From positions 248,001 through 312,000 of the forward strand of contig NZ_JBFJUX010000002.1 in the NCBI RefSeq assembly GCF_041624475.1: a stretch of 64,000 nucleotides of DNA. Reading direction: 5' to 3'. Shown piece by piece: positions 9,193 through 16,636 of this stretch (position 1 is the first letter of the stretch; each line of letters opens with the position of its first letter). The DNA is from Litorivivens sp041624475. GTDB taxonomy: Bacteria > Pseudomonadota > Gammaproteobacteria > Pseudomonadales > Spongiibacteraceae. The position numbers were made by a program, and so were the translations under genes. Under the pieces are notes generated by a model, which did no database searches, had not been told where the DNA came from, and saw only the letters and a program-made list of their open reading frames with translations.

Positions 9193-10290
9193 ATGACCAC
9201 ATTGTCCCGTGGCTTGACAGCGTTGGTTTGCACGCTGTTTTTATCAACCCCTCTAGTGTCTCAAGCCCAGTTAGGTCTGCCCGGTGGCGGCGCGACCGGA
9301 CCTACGCCTGACTTGAGCTGTACCGGTCGCGGTGCGGACGGCAAGCTGTCCTGTGGCGATATCGGCCTCGAAGAGACTATGGAGTTTTGTGACGATGTCG
9401 ATGGCGATTATGTCTGCGACAGTAAAGACGAATGTCCCGATACGCCCGAAGGCGTCCCAGTGTTCATGAACGGCTGTCATGAAATGGAACTCAGCGCGGA
9501 CCGTCCCTGGGTATTGCGCGGTGTTAATTTCGAATTTGACAAGGCGACCCTTCGACCCGAATCGATCTCCATTCTGAATGCGGCCGTGAACGTCTTGAAC
9601 GAAAACCCGGAACTGCTGGTATCGATCGACGGTCACACCGACAGCAAAGGCAGTGACAGCTACAATGAAAGACTGTCTCGCGATCGGGCCAAGGCCGTTT
9701 ACGATTACTTCGTCGACAATGGCGTCAAAGCCGATCGCCTGGTGTTCCGCGGTTTTGGCGAGGCCCGGCCGGTTGCGCCAAATGCCTTTGACGATGGCAC
9801 CGATAATCCGGAAGGTCGTTTCGAGAACCGCCGCGTTGAGTTGAACGTGCTCGACATGGAAGCCTTCAACAGCGCCAAGGCAGAAATAGCCGAGCGCGAA
9901 GCAGAGCGTCAGGCCGAGTTGGCCCGTCGCGAGGCGGCACGGGCTAAAGCAGCGGCAGAACGCGCCGAGCGCGAGGCCGAGGAAGCTGAAGAGGCCGCCG
10001 AGGAAGACGCCGAGCAGGCTGAAGAAGGGTCTGCTGAAAAGAGCGACTCCGACAGCGGATTTGACGCTTCCGAGTACCTTGATTTCACCTCTGGAACTGA
10101 AGGCGCTTCAGATGAAGAATCCAGTGAGTCGGAAAGCAGCTCGGCGAGTGAGGCTTCTGCTGGCGCCAGCGAAACCAGTGCCGAGGAATCCGAGGATGGT
10201 GCAGAAGAGTCAGGTGCCAGCGAAAGCAGCTCCGAGTTCAATGAAGAAGAATACCTCGACTTTCTCGAGACTTACGACGAATCACAATAA
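9193..10290 (+). CDS. OmpA-domain envelope protein with acidic C-terminal tail
   Basis: The 365-aa protein has, in order: a Sec signal peptide (cut near residue 26, SQAQ); a short Cys-containing region; one thrombospondin type 3-like calcium repeat (DVDGDYVCDSKDECPDTP); an OmpA-type peptidoglycan-binding domain (about 110-225) with FEFDKATL, GHTDSKGS, LSRDRA and NRRVEL; an Ala/Glu/Arg-rich likely coiled coil (about 230-285); and a Ser/Glu-rich tail holding the pentapeptide EYLDF twice. OmpA domains usually end such proteins, so the tail of about 140 residues is unusual. The start is supported by GGAG about 8 nt upstream. It probably forms an operon with the barrel gene downstream. Confidence 0.9.
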   Translation: MTTLSRGLTALVCTLFLSTPLVSQAQLGLPGGGATGPTPDLSCTGRGADGKLSCGDIGLEETMEFCDDVDGDYVCDSKDECPDTPEGVPVFMNGCHEMELSADRPWVLRGVNFEFDKATLRPESISILNAAVNVLNENPELLVSIDGHTDSKGSDSYNERLSRDRAKAVYDYFVDNGVKADRLVFRGFGEARPVAPNAFDDGTDNPEGRFENRRVELNVLDMEAFNSAKAEIAEREAERQAELARREAARAKAAAERAEREAEEAEEAAEEDAEQAEEGSAEKSDSDSGFDASEYLDFTSGTEGASDEESSESESSSASEASAGASETSAEESEDGAEESGASESSSEFNEEEYLDFLETYDESQ

Positions 10291-10299
10291 TGAGTCTCG

Positions 10300-10330
10300 C
10301 CGGTGAAACCAGGGCTTCTGGCTTCACCGG
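10300..10330 (+). repeat. Intercistronic hairpin without U-tract
   Basis: CCGGTGAA (10300-10307) pairs with TTCACCGG (10323-10330), continued by CCAG/CTGG inside the loop. No T-run follows, so an mRNA-stabilising or processing hairpin between the OmpA-like and barrel genes is likelier than a full terminator. Confidence 0.6.
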
Positions 10331-10373
10331 GAAACAGACAAAAAACATTTACGGATATCTTTAGGAAACGACT

Positions 10374-12020
10374 ATGGCAATCGATTTACCACCCGCGGTA
10401 CCACCAACATTAGTCAATGCGAGTGCGATTTCCGAATTCGCAAGCTCAGCCTCTCCCTACGTTGGCAAAGTGGGTAGTTTTGAGCTCCGTGTGACCGGTA
10501 GCCACCAGCTGAGCGGCGCCGAGCTCGATAAGATTTTCAGCGCTGCCAAATCGCCGGATCAGGCTATCCTGCTGATCAGCTCGGCGACCAACCGCAAAGG
10601 CCATTTATTGGTGAATACCCTGTATTCGCGCGATGGTGCGGTGGTCTATGTTCACGCCCTTCAGGCGAGAGTGGGCGACGTAAGCGGTGATGAAGCCATT
10701 ACCGGCTTTTTCGACGGCCTGGAAGGCGACCCTGACCTCAAGCGCAGCGAGTTTGATCGCGCCCGCGCCATGGCTGATGTGAAGTCCAAGCGCACCGGTG
10801 TCGACTACAGTGTCAGCTACGATGTGTCCGAGAGCGATCCGGGCGTTGTTGGCATGGTGTTTACCGGCGAGCCGCGTGACGATGCGGACCGCACTGATCT
10901 GAGCCTGAAACTCAGCAACGAAGGCAGCCGTTTTGCTGGCCGCTACTACGGTGATGTCGGTCTTTCCCATAACACCATGGGCGGCACCTCAATGTCACTG
11001 GATTATCAGACAGCGATTCCAGAGTGGGGTGAGTCTCGCGAGGGCGACGACTACGATCAGATATCCCTTTCCCTGAGTCGTCCGTTCAGCTTCGGCCTGT
11101 ATGGGATTCGAGCCAGTCAGGCTGAATATACGCAGGACTTCCGTGAATCCGTACCTGGTGGCTGTACCGGTGTGGTGATTATGGGCTCCTGTGTGGGTGC
11201 ATCAACGCCTCCGACCACCGTAACCAGTGTTTTCGATGCGGAAATTCAGCGTATCGCCCTGACCGGTGAGCAGGTGCTGAGTAGCGATATTGATCGCCGT
11301 TTCAGCCTGACTCAGGAAATTGAGACCGTTGACTCTCAGATCGAAGACGAGGGTGGCAATGATCTTCAGGACGAGGTTTACACAACGCTCAAGGTCGGCG
11401 CCAAATACCAGCGTCAGCACCGCCTGCAGTCCAAGAATATGCTTAACTACACGCTGGCTCTTTCTGCCAAGGGCGGTGTGAGCGATGACGGCGGTACCTT
11501 GGAGAGCACGCCAAACATGACGGGCGTTGCCGTTGGCAAGCGGGTAGGTGACTTCTTGGTTTACAACCCGCGTATTGCTGCGCAGTGGAACAATCTGAAG
11601 CGGACTACCGTGGATTTTGACTTTGCTGCCCAAATCGCCAGTGACCAGCTGCCGCAACAGCAGCAGTGGGTTCTTGGTGGTGTAAACAGCATTTCATCGC
11701 ACCTGCCGGGCACGCTGGTTGGTGACTCAGGTGTATTTACCCGCCTGGCGCTGAATCACAAGCTGGTAAAACTCGACAGCTTTAACCTGACAGCCGGTAT
11801 TTTTGCGGAGTACGGTGATGCCAACTTCGAAGATGCCAATGGTAGCGGTAACGATACCATCGCGATTTCGGATGTCGGCGTGCGCCTGACCGCGAACTAT
11901 CAGGATGATCTGGAGATAGCTCTGGTAATCGCCAATTCGCTCTCGGAAAAGAATCTCTCCGATGACTATCTGGAGGCTACCGAGGCAGATGCCTTTGCCA
12001 GCATTAAGTTAATCTTCTAA
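10374..12020 (+). CDS. TpsB/Omp85-like outer-membrane beta-barrel protein
   Basis: The 548-aa protein resembles ShlB/FhaC-type two-partner-secretion transporters. The N-terminal 150 residues look like POTRA-type sequence (SFELRVTGSHQLSGAELD...). About residues 165-548 show alternating amphipathic strands with acidic loops, a late LGGVNSISSHLPGTL segment like the LGG...RGY barrel motif, and a C-terminal Phe (SIKLIF) typical of barrels. No signal peptide is visible: the N-terminus is MAIDLPPAVPP, AGGAAACG-like spacing supports this ATG, and an in-frame stop lies 10-12 nt upstream. No TpsA substrate gene is adjacent. The family assignment is by eye. Confidence 0.65.
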   Translation: MAIDLPPAVPPTLVNASAISEFASSASPYVGKVGSFELRVTGSHQLSGAELDKIFSAAKSPDQAILLISSATNRKGHLLVNTLYSRDGAVVYVHALQARVGDVSGDEAITGFFDGLEGDPDLKRSEFDRARAMADVKSKRTGVDYSVSYDVSESDPGVVGMVFTGEPRDDADRTDLSLKLSNEGSRFAGRYYGDVGLSHNTMGGTSMSLDYQTAIPEWGESREGDDYDQISLSLSRPFSFGLYGIRASQAEYTQDFRESVPGGCTGVVIMGSCVGASTPPTTVTSVFDAEIQRIALTGEQVLSSDIDRRFSLTQEIETVDSQIEDEGGNDLQDEVYTTLKVGAKYQRQHRLQSKNMLNYTLALSAKGGVSDDGGTLESTPNMTGVAVGKRVGDFLVYNPRIAAQWNNLKRTTVDFDFAAQIASDQLPQQQQWVLGGVNSISSHLPGTLVGDSGVFTRLALNHKLVKLDSFNLTAGIFAEYGDANFEDANGSGNDTIAISDVGVRLTANYQDDLEIALVIANSLSEKNLSDDYLEATEADAFASIKLIF

Positions 12021-12040
12021 GCTCTTGGTTTAGAAAAGAA

Positions 12041-12067
12041 AACCGCGGCCTATGCCGCGGTTTTTTT
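12041..12067 (+). terminator. Rho-independent terminator after the barrel gene
   Basis: A 9-bp stem AACCGCGGC/GCCGCGGTT with a 4-nt loop, followed by a T-run to 12067. Confidence 0.92.
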
Positions 12068-12106
12068 ATGCCTGAAACTTCCTGTTGATGCATAGATCCC
12101 CGGCAT

Positions 12107-12143
12107 AAAAAAACCGCTGCCCCCGAGAAGGGACAGCGGTTTT
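12107..12143 (-). terminator. Rho-independent terminator of the ETF-QO gene
   Basis: Read on the minus strand, AAAACCGCTG pairs with CAGCGGTTTT across a partly paired interior, followed by T residues to 12107. It lies 17 nt beyond the ETF-QO stop codon. Confidence 0.88.
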
Positions 12144-12159
12144 CGGGTGACGGGCAGTG

Positions 12160-13815
12160 TTACATATTGGGGTAGTTGGGACCGCCAAAGCCCTCAGGAG
12201 TAACCCAGACAATATTCTGCGCCGGATCTTTGATGTCACAGGTTTTGCAGTGAACGCAGTTCTGACCGTTGATCTGAAAGCGCTTGCTGCCGTCCTCATT
12301 CTCAACCACTTCGTACACGCCGGCTGGGCAGTAACGCTGGGCGGGCTCGTCGTAGGTGGGCAGATTGTCGCGAATCGGCAGGGCCGGATCCTTCAGGGTC
12401 AGGTGGCAGGGCTGGTCTTCCTCGTGGTTGGTGTTGGAGAGGAAAACGGAGGCCAGGCGATCAAAGGTGATCTTGCCATCGGGTTTGGGATAGGTGATTT
12501 TCTTGGACTCTGCGGCAGGCTTCATGGCCGCGTGGTCGGCCTTCTTGTCCTCAAAGGTCCAGGGCAGGCTGCCATTGAAGATATTGATGTCGACAAAAGA
12601 GTAGGCCGAACCAACCAGGTTGCCCCATTTGTGCTGGGCCGGGCCAAAGTTTCGCTGCTGGTAGAGTTCCTTGTACAGCCAGGAACTGTTGAAAGCTTCC
12701 GTGTACTCGGTCAGGTCGTCGCTGGCGCGTTCCTGCTCGGTAATGGCCTTGTGAACCGCCTCGGCGGCCAGCATGCCGGATTTCATGGCGGTGTGGCTGC
12801 CTTTGATCTTGGCAAAGTTCAGGGTGCCCGCATCACAGCCAATCAGCAGTCCGCCCGGGAAGGTCATTTTTGGCAGGGATTGCAGGCCGCCTTTGGAGAT
12901 GGCGCGCGCACCATAGGAAATTCGCTCGCCGCCTTCCAGAAAGTCTTTGATCACCGGGTGGGTCTTGAAGCGGTTAAATTCTTCAAAGGGGCTCAGGTAG
13001 GGATTGTCATAGCACAGGTCGGTAATCAGACCCAGGGCAACCTGATCGTCTTCGATATGGTAGAGGAAGCCGCCGCCAAAGGCGCCATTCTCGGACAGGG
13101 GCCAGCCGGTGGAGTGGACCACTTTGCCCTGAGAGTGCTTCTCAGGCTTGATCTTCCACAGTTCTTTGATGCCGATGCCGTAGTGCTGGGGATCTTTGCC
13201 CTCAGCCAGGTTGAACTTCTCAATCAGCTGCTTGCCGAGATGGCCCCGACAGCCCTCGGAAAAGAGCGTGTACTTGGCGTGGAGCTCCATACCGGGCATG
13301 TAAGAATCTTTCTGGGAACCATCGGCCGCAATGCCCATATCACCGGTCGCGATGCCTTTGACACTGCCGTCTTCGTTGTACAGTACTTCAGCGGCGGCAA
13401 AACCGGGGTAGATTTCGGCGCCCATGCCTTCGGCCTGCTCAGCCAGCCAGCGGCACAGGTTGCCCAGGCTGATGATGTAGTTGCCTTCGTTGTGCATGGT
13501 CTTGGGAACCGCAAAGCCAGGCACCTTGATGGCCTTTTCGTCACTGGTCATGTAGTAAATATCGTCGCCTGTGACTTCGGTGTGCAACGGCGCGCCTTTC
13601 TCTTTCCAGTCGGGGAAGAGCTCGTTCAGGGCGGTGGGCTCGAAAACGGCACCTGAGAGGATATGGGCGCCGACCTCGGAGCCTTTTTCAACCACGCAAA
13701 CGCTGATGTCTTTGCCGGTACTCTCACTCAATTGGCGGATCTTGCAGGCAGCGGAGAGACCTGCGGGGCCTGCACCTACGATCAGTACGTCAAATTCCAT
13801 TGATTCGCGTTCCAC
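12160..13815 (-). CDS. Electron-transfer flavoprotein:ubiquinone oxidoreductase (ETF-QO)
   Basis: This enzyme passes electrons from reduced ETF to the membrane quinone pool and so links acyl-CoA and other flavin dehydrogenases to respiration. It has an N-terminal FAD dinucleotide motif (VGAGPAGLSAA), a central quinone-binding domain, and a C-terminal 4Fe-4S ferredoxin-like end with cysteines in YCPAGVYE and NCVHCKTCDIKDP. I chose GTG at 13815 (551 aa), because GGAG lies about 8 nt upstream and the resulting start (MERESMEFDVL) matches the family. ATG 13800 is the alternative. It is divergent from etfBA. Confidence 0.95.
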   Translation of the reverse strand: MERESMEFDVLIVGAGPAGLSAACKIRQLSESTGKDISVCVVEKGSEVGAHILSGAVFEPTALNELFPDWKEKGAPLHTEVTGDDIYYMTSDEKAIKVPGFAVPKTMHNEGNYIISLGNLCRWLAEQAEGMGAEIYPGFAAAEVLYNEDGSVKGIATGDMGIAADGSQKDSYMPGMELHAKYTLFSEGCRGHLGKQLIEKFNLAEGKDPQHYGIGIKELWKIKPEKHSQGKVVHSTGWPLSENGAFGGGFLYHIEDDQVALGLITDLCYDNPYLSPFEEFNRFKTHPVIKDFLEGGERISYGARAISKGGLQSLPKMTFPGGLLIGCDAGTLNFAKIKGSHTAMKSGMLAAEAVHKAITEQERASDDLTEYTEAFNSSWLYKELYQQRNFGPAQHKWGNLVGSAYSFVDINIFNGSLPWTFEDKKADHAAMKPAAESKKITYPKPDGKITFDRLASVFLSNTNHEEDQPCHLTLKDPALPIRDNLPTYDEPAQRYCPAGVYEVVENEDGSKRFQINGQNCVHCKTCDIKDPAQNIVWVTPEGFGGPNYPNM

Positions 13816-14207
13816 GATTGAACTCCTCTTCTGAATCAGTAAACACAGCCAAATCAAAGGGAAAGCTGCATTTGGAAGGCCGCAGAGTATACTGACTGAG
13901 CCATAAAAACGCTACCGCTCCCGTATCTCTGGAGGGCCTGCCTCCCCAAGCATAAGATTGTCAGCCAATGGGAAATAGTCCAAACAGGTCAACAGTTTAG
14001 GCAATTTGTGCGGTTTTGGCGCGGGGCGCCGGAAATTTGTCCCGGAGACCGCTCGAATAAAGGTTATAAATCCGCTAAATGCTTGTGTTTTATTGACCTT
14101 ACTGGCGAGAAACGTCAAGATACCCCCCGATTTTTACGGGGTGTCAGCTGGCCTTTCGGGCTCTTGGCATCACTTTTTCACCTTGATGAACAGAAAATGG
14201 GGAATCC
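13816..14207. promoter_or_regulatory. Divergent control region between ETF-QO and etfBA
   Basis: This 392-nt gap holds no convincing gene. It contains a short inverted repeat GGAGG/CCTCC (13931-13945), a TATAAA-like stretch near 14067 without a well-spaced -35, and a structured leader hairpin near 14119. I looked for a PsrA/FadR-type palindrome and did not find a good match. Confidence 0.4.
14119..14145 (+). promoter_or_regulatory. Leader hairpin upstream of etfB
   Basis: GATACCCC (14119-14126) pairs with GGGGTGTC (14138-14145) with one wobble. An alternative, mutually exclusive stem CCCCG/CGGGG (14125-14129 / 14137-14141) closes a 7-nt A/T loop. No T-run follows. It may be a 5' UTR structure or an operator. 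Confidence 0.35.
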
Positions 14208-14960
14208 ATGAAGGTTCTTGTCGCTGTCAAACGTGTCGTTGACTACAACGTCAAGGTTAGACCCAAGTCCGATGGCTCTGGTCCTGACCTGAACAACGTT
14301 AAAATGTCCATTAACCCTTTCTGCGAGATCGCTGTTGAAGAAGCAGTGCGCCTGAAAGAAAAAGGTGTAGCTACTGAAGTGGTAGCGGTCTCTCTGGGCG
14401 CCAAAAACTGCCAGGAGCAGATCCGTACTGCGCTGGCGCTGGGTGCCGATCGCGGCATTCTGGTTGAATCCGACGAAGAGCTGCAGCCGCTGGCCGTAGC
14501 CAAACTGCTGAAAGCTGTTGTCGACAAGGAGCAGCCACAACTGGTTATCCTGGGCAAGCAGTCCATCGACGGCGACAACAACCAGACCGGTCAAATGCTG
14601 GCTGCATTGGCTGGCATGGGCCAGGGCACTTTCGCCTCTGAGGTAGCGATTGACGGAGAATCTGTCAGCGTGACCCGCGAAATCGACGGTGGTCTACAGA
14701 CCGTCAAACTGAGCCTGCCGGCGGTTGTGACTACCGACCTGCGTCTGAACGAGCCTCGCTACGCTTCGCTGCCGAACATCATGAAGGCCAAGAAAAAGCC
14801 GCTTGATACGCTGACGCCTGACGAGCTGGGTGTTGATGTTGCGCCGCGTGTGAAAACCCTGAAAGTTGAGCCGCCGGTTGAGCGTCAGGCTGGTATCAAG
14901 GTTGAATCCGTTGCTGAGCTGGTAGACAAACTGAAGAACGAAGCGAAGGTGATCTCATGA
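14208..14960 (+). CDS. etfB: Electron-transfer flavoprotein beta subunit
   Basis: The 250-aa small subunit of the ETF heterodimer, which binds AMP and takes electrons from acyl-CoA dehydrogenases. Family features are MKVLVAVKRVVDYNVK at the start, NPFCEIAVEEAVRLKE, the nucleotide-contact region GKQSIDGDNNQTGQMLAALAG, and the recognition-loop segment LPAVVTTDLRLNEPRYASLPNIMKAKKK. GGGGAA sits just upstream of the ATG. Its TGA overlaps the etfA ATG (ATGA), so the subunits are translationally coupled. Confidence 0.97.
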   Translation: MKVLVAVKRVVDYNVKVRPKSDGSGPDLNNVKMSINPFCEIAVEEAVRLKEKGVATEVVAVSLGAKNCQEQIRTALALGADRGILVESDEELQPLAVAKLLKAVVDKEQPQLVILGKQSIDGDNNQTGQMLAALAGMGQGTFASEVAIDGESVSVTREIDGGLQTVKLSLPAVVTTDLRLNEPRYASLPNIMKAKKKPLDTLTPDELGVDVAPRVKTLKVEPPVERQAGIKVESVAELVDKLKNEAKVIS

Positions 14961-15886
14961 GTATTCTGGTAGTTGCTGAACACGACAATACAGAAATCAA
15001 GGGCGCCACGCTGAGCACGGTTGCAGCCGCACAAGCTATTGGCGGCGATATCGCCGTTCTGGTCGCCGGTGAAGGCTGCAGCGCAGCCGGTGAAGCGGCC
15101 GCCAAAATCGACGGCGTAGCCAAGGTTCTGGTTGCTGACAATGCGGCCTACGGCCATCAGCTGGCGGAAAACCTGGGCGATCTCGTTGCAGAGCTGGGCA
15201 AGGACTACAGCCATATCCTGGCGGCTGCGACCACTACCGGCAAAAACTTCATGCCGCGTGTTGCGGCGCTGCTGGATGTATCGCAGATCTCCGAGATCAT
15301 GTCAGTGGAAAGTGCTGATACCTTCAAACGCCCCATCTACGCAGGCAACGTGATTGCCACTGTGCAATCTGAAGATGCCATCAAAGTGCTGACAGTGCGT
15401 ACTACCTCATTTGACGGTGTTGCTGCAGAAGGCGGTTCCGCTGCGGTTGAAGCAGTTGATCTGGCCAAGGATGCCGGTAAATCCGAGTTTGTGAAGGAAG
15501 AGATTGCCGAAAGCGATCGTCCTGATCTGACGGCTGCCAGCATTGTGGTATCCGGTGGTCGCGGCATGCAGAATGGCGACAACTTTGAAATGTTATACAA
15601 AGTTGCCGACAAACTGGGCGCGGCGGTTGGTGCTTCGCGTGCGGCTGTTGATGCAGGCTTTGTGCCGAACGACATGCAGGTCGGTCAGACCGGCAAAATC
15701 GTTGCTCCCGACCTCTACATTGCGGTCGGTATCTCCGGCGCCATCCAGCACTTGGCCGGTATGAAAGACAGTAAAGTCATTGTTGCCATCAACAAGGACG
15801 AAGACGCGCCAATCTTCCAGGTTGCTGACTACGGGCTGGTCGCTGACCTGTTCGACGCGGTACCGGAACTGGACGCTGCGCTGTAA
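14957..15886 (+). CDS. etfA: Electron-transfer flavoprotein alpha subunit
   Basis: The 309-aa FAD-binding subunit of ETF. The C-terminal FAD domain shows VSGGRGMQNGDNFE, GASRAAVDAG, VGQTGKIVAPDLYIAVGISGAIQH and AINKDEDAPIFQVADYG. It partners with EtfB and delivers electrons to the ETF-QO encoded divergently. The start overlaps the etfB stop by four bases. A strong terminator follows the stop. Confidence 0.97.
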   Translation: MSILVVAEHDNTEIKGATLSTVAAAQAIGGDIAVLVAGEGCSAAGEAAAKIDGVAKVLVADNAAYGHQLAENLGDLVAELGKDYSHILAAATTTGKNFMPRVAALLDVSQISEIMSVESADTFKRPIYAGNVIATVQSEDAIKVLTVRTTSFDGVAAEGGSAAVEAVDLAKDAGKSEFVKEEIAESDRPDLTAASIVVSGGRGMQNGDNFEMLYKVADKLGAAVGASRAAVDAGFVPNDMQVGQTGKIVAPDLYIAVGISGAIQHLAGMKDSKVIVAINKDEDAPIFQVADYGLVADLFDAVPELDAAL

Positions 15887-15903
15887 TCAGCGATCTGCCT
15901 CAC

Positions 15904-15932
15904 AAAAACCCGGCCAAGTGCCGGGTTTTTTT
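15904..15932 (+). terminator. Rho-independent terminator of etfBA
   Basis: AACCCGGC (15907-15914), a 5-nt loop and GCCGGGTT (15920-15927), with a T-run ending at 15932 and an A-run before the stem. Confidence 0.93.
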
Positions 15933-15984
15933 ATGCTAGGATTTCACCCATTGGATCGTCTAACGCACGTCACGGAGTTACAAA

Positions 15985-16617
15985 ATGAAAAAATGGCTTG
16001 TACCGTTGCTACTGATCAGTCCACTGGCTTCAGCTGATCTGCTGCTGGACAAGGAAGTCTCCCAGCTGAATTTTGGCAGCATCAAAAACAACACGGTAGC
16101 TGAGTTGCATCGCTTCACTACACTGTCCGGTGAAGTCGACGACCAGGGCAACGCCTTGATTACCATTGATCTCGCCAGTGTCGATACCCGCATTGATATC
16201 CGCGATAAACGCATGAAGGAACACCTGTTTCAGGTAGGTCAATTCCCGAATGCGGTGTATAGCACGACCGTGGATATCGCTAATATTCGCGACATGGCCA
16301 TAGGCGAGATCCAGCAGCGGCGCCTGAAAGGTGAGCTGGATCTGCACGGCAACAAGAAGCCGCTGGAATTGTTGGTGCGGATTGTGAAGGGAACGGGCGG
16401 AGCCTTCAGTGTGTTTACCGTAGAGCCGGTGTTTATCAGTATAGCGGATTTTGGCCTGGGCGCCGGGGTCGACAAACTGCAGGAAATTGCCGGACTGAGC
16501 TCTATTACCCGTGCGGTTCCAGTTACGTTCACCGCCGTATTCCGGGAAAAGGAAGCTGAAGAGGGTGGTGACGATTCCGAGGAGGACTCGCCACTGAAAA
16601 ACGTTCTGCCGTTCTAG
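15985..16617 (+). CDS. YceI family periplasmic protein
   Basis: The 210-aa protein has a Sec signal peptide (MKKWLVPLLLISPLASA) and a YceI-type lipocalin-like barrel. Typical segments are the FGSIKNNTVAELHRFTTLSGEV start, ITIDLASVDTRIDIRDKRMKEHLF and LKGELDLHGNKKPLEL. YceI proteins bind polyisoprenoid-like lipids; their physiological role is mostly unassigned. The last 25 residues are strikingly acidic (EEGGDDSEEDS) and extend past the usual domain. GGAG precedes the ATG. It is a single gene between the etfA terminator and the convergent antiporter gene. Confidence 0.9.
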   Translation: MKKWLVPLLLISPLASADLLLDKEVSQLNFGSIKNNTVAELHRFTTLSGEVDDQGNALITIDLASVDTRIDIRDKRMKEHLFQVGQFPNAVYSTTVDIANIRDMAIGEIQQRRLKGELDLHGNKKPLELLVRIVKGTGGAFSVFTVEPVFISIADFGLGAGVDKLQEIAGLSSITRAVPVTFTAVFREKEAEEGGDDSEEDSPLKNVLPF

Positions 16618-16636
16618 GTCTTTTCAGCGGCAACTG

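Noticed and set aside
12157..13656. A 499-codon open frame on the plus strand
   Set aside because: It lies antisense inside the ETF-QO gene, whose motifs are unambiguous. The translated product has no recognisable family pattern, and long antisense frames are expected from the codon bias here.
13912..14118. A 68-codon minus-strand open frame between ETF-QO and etfB
   Set aside because: It has no ribosome site, no homology I can recognise, and overlaps the likely promoter region.
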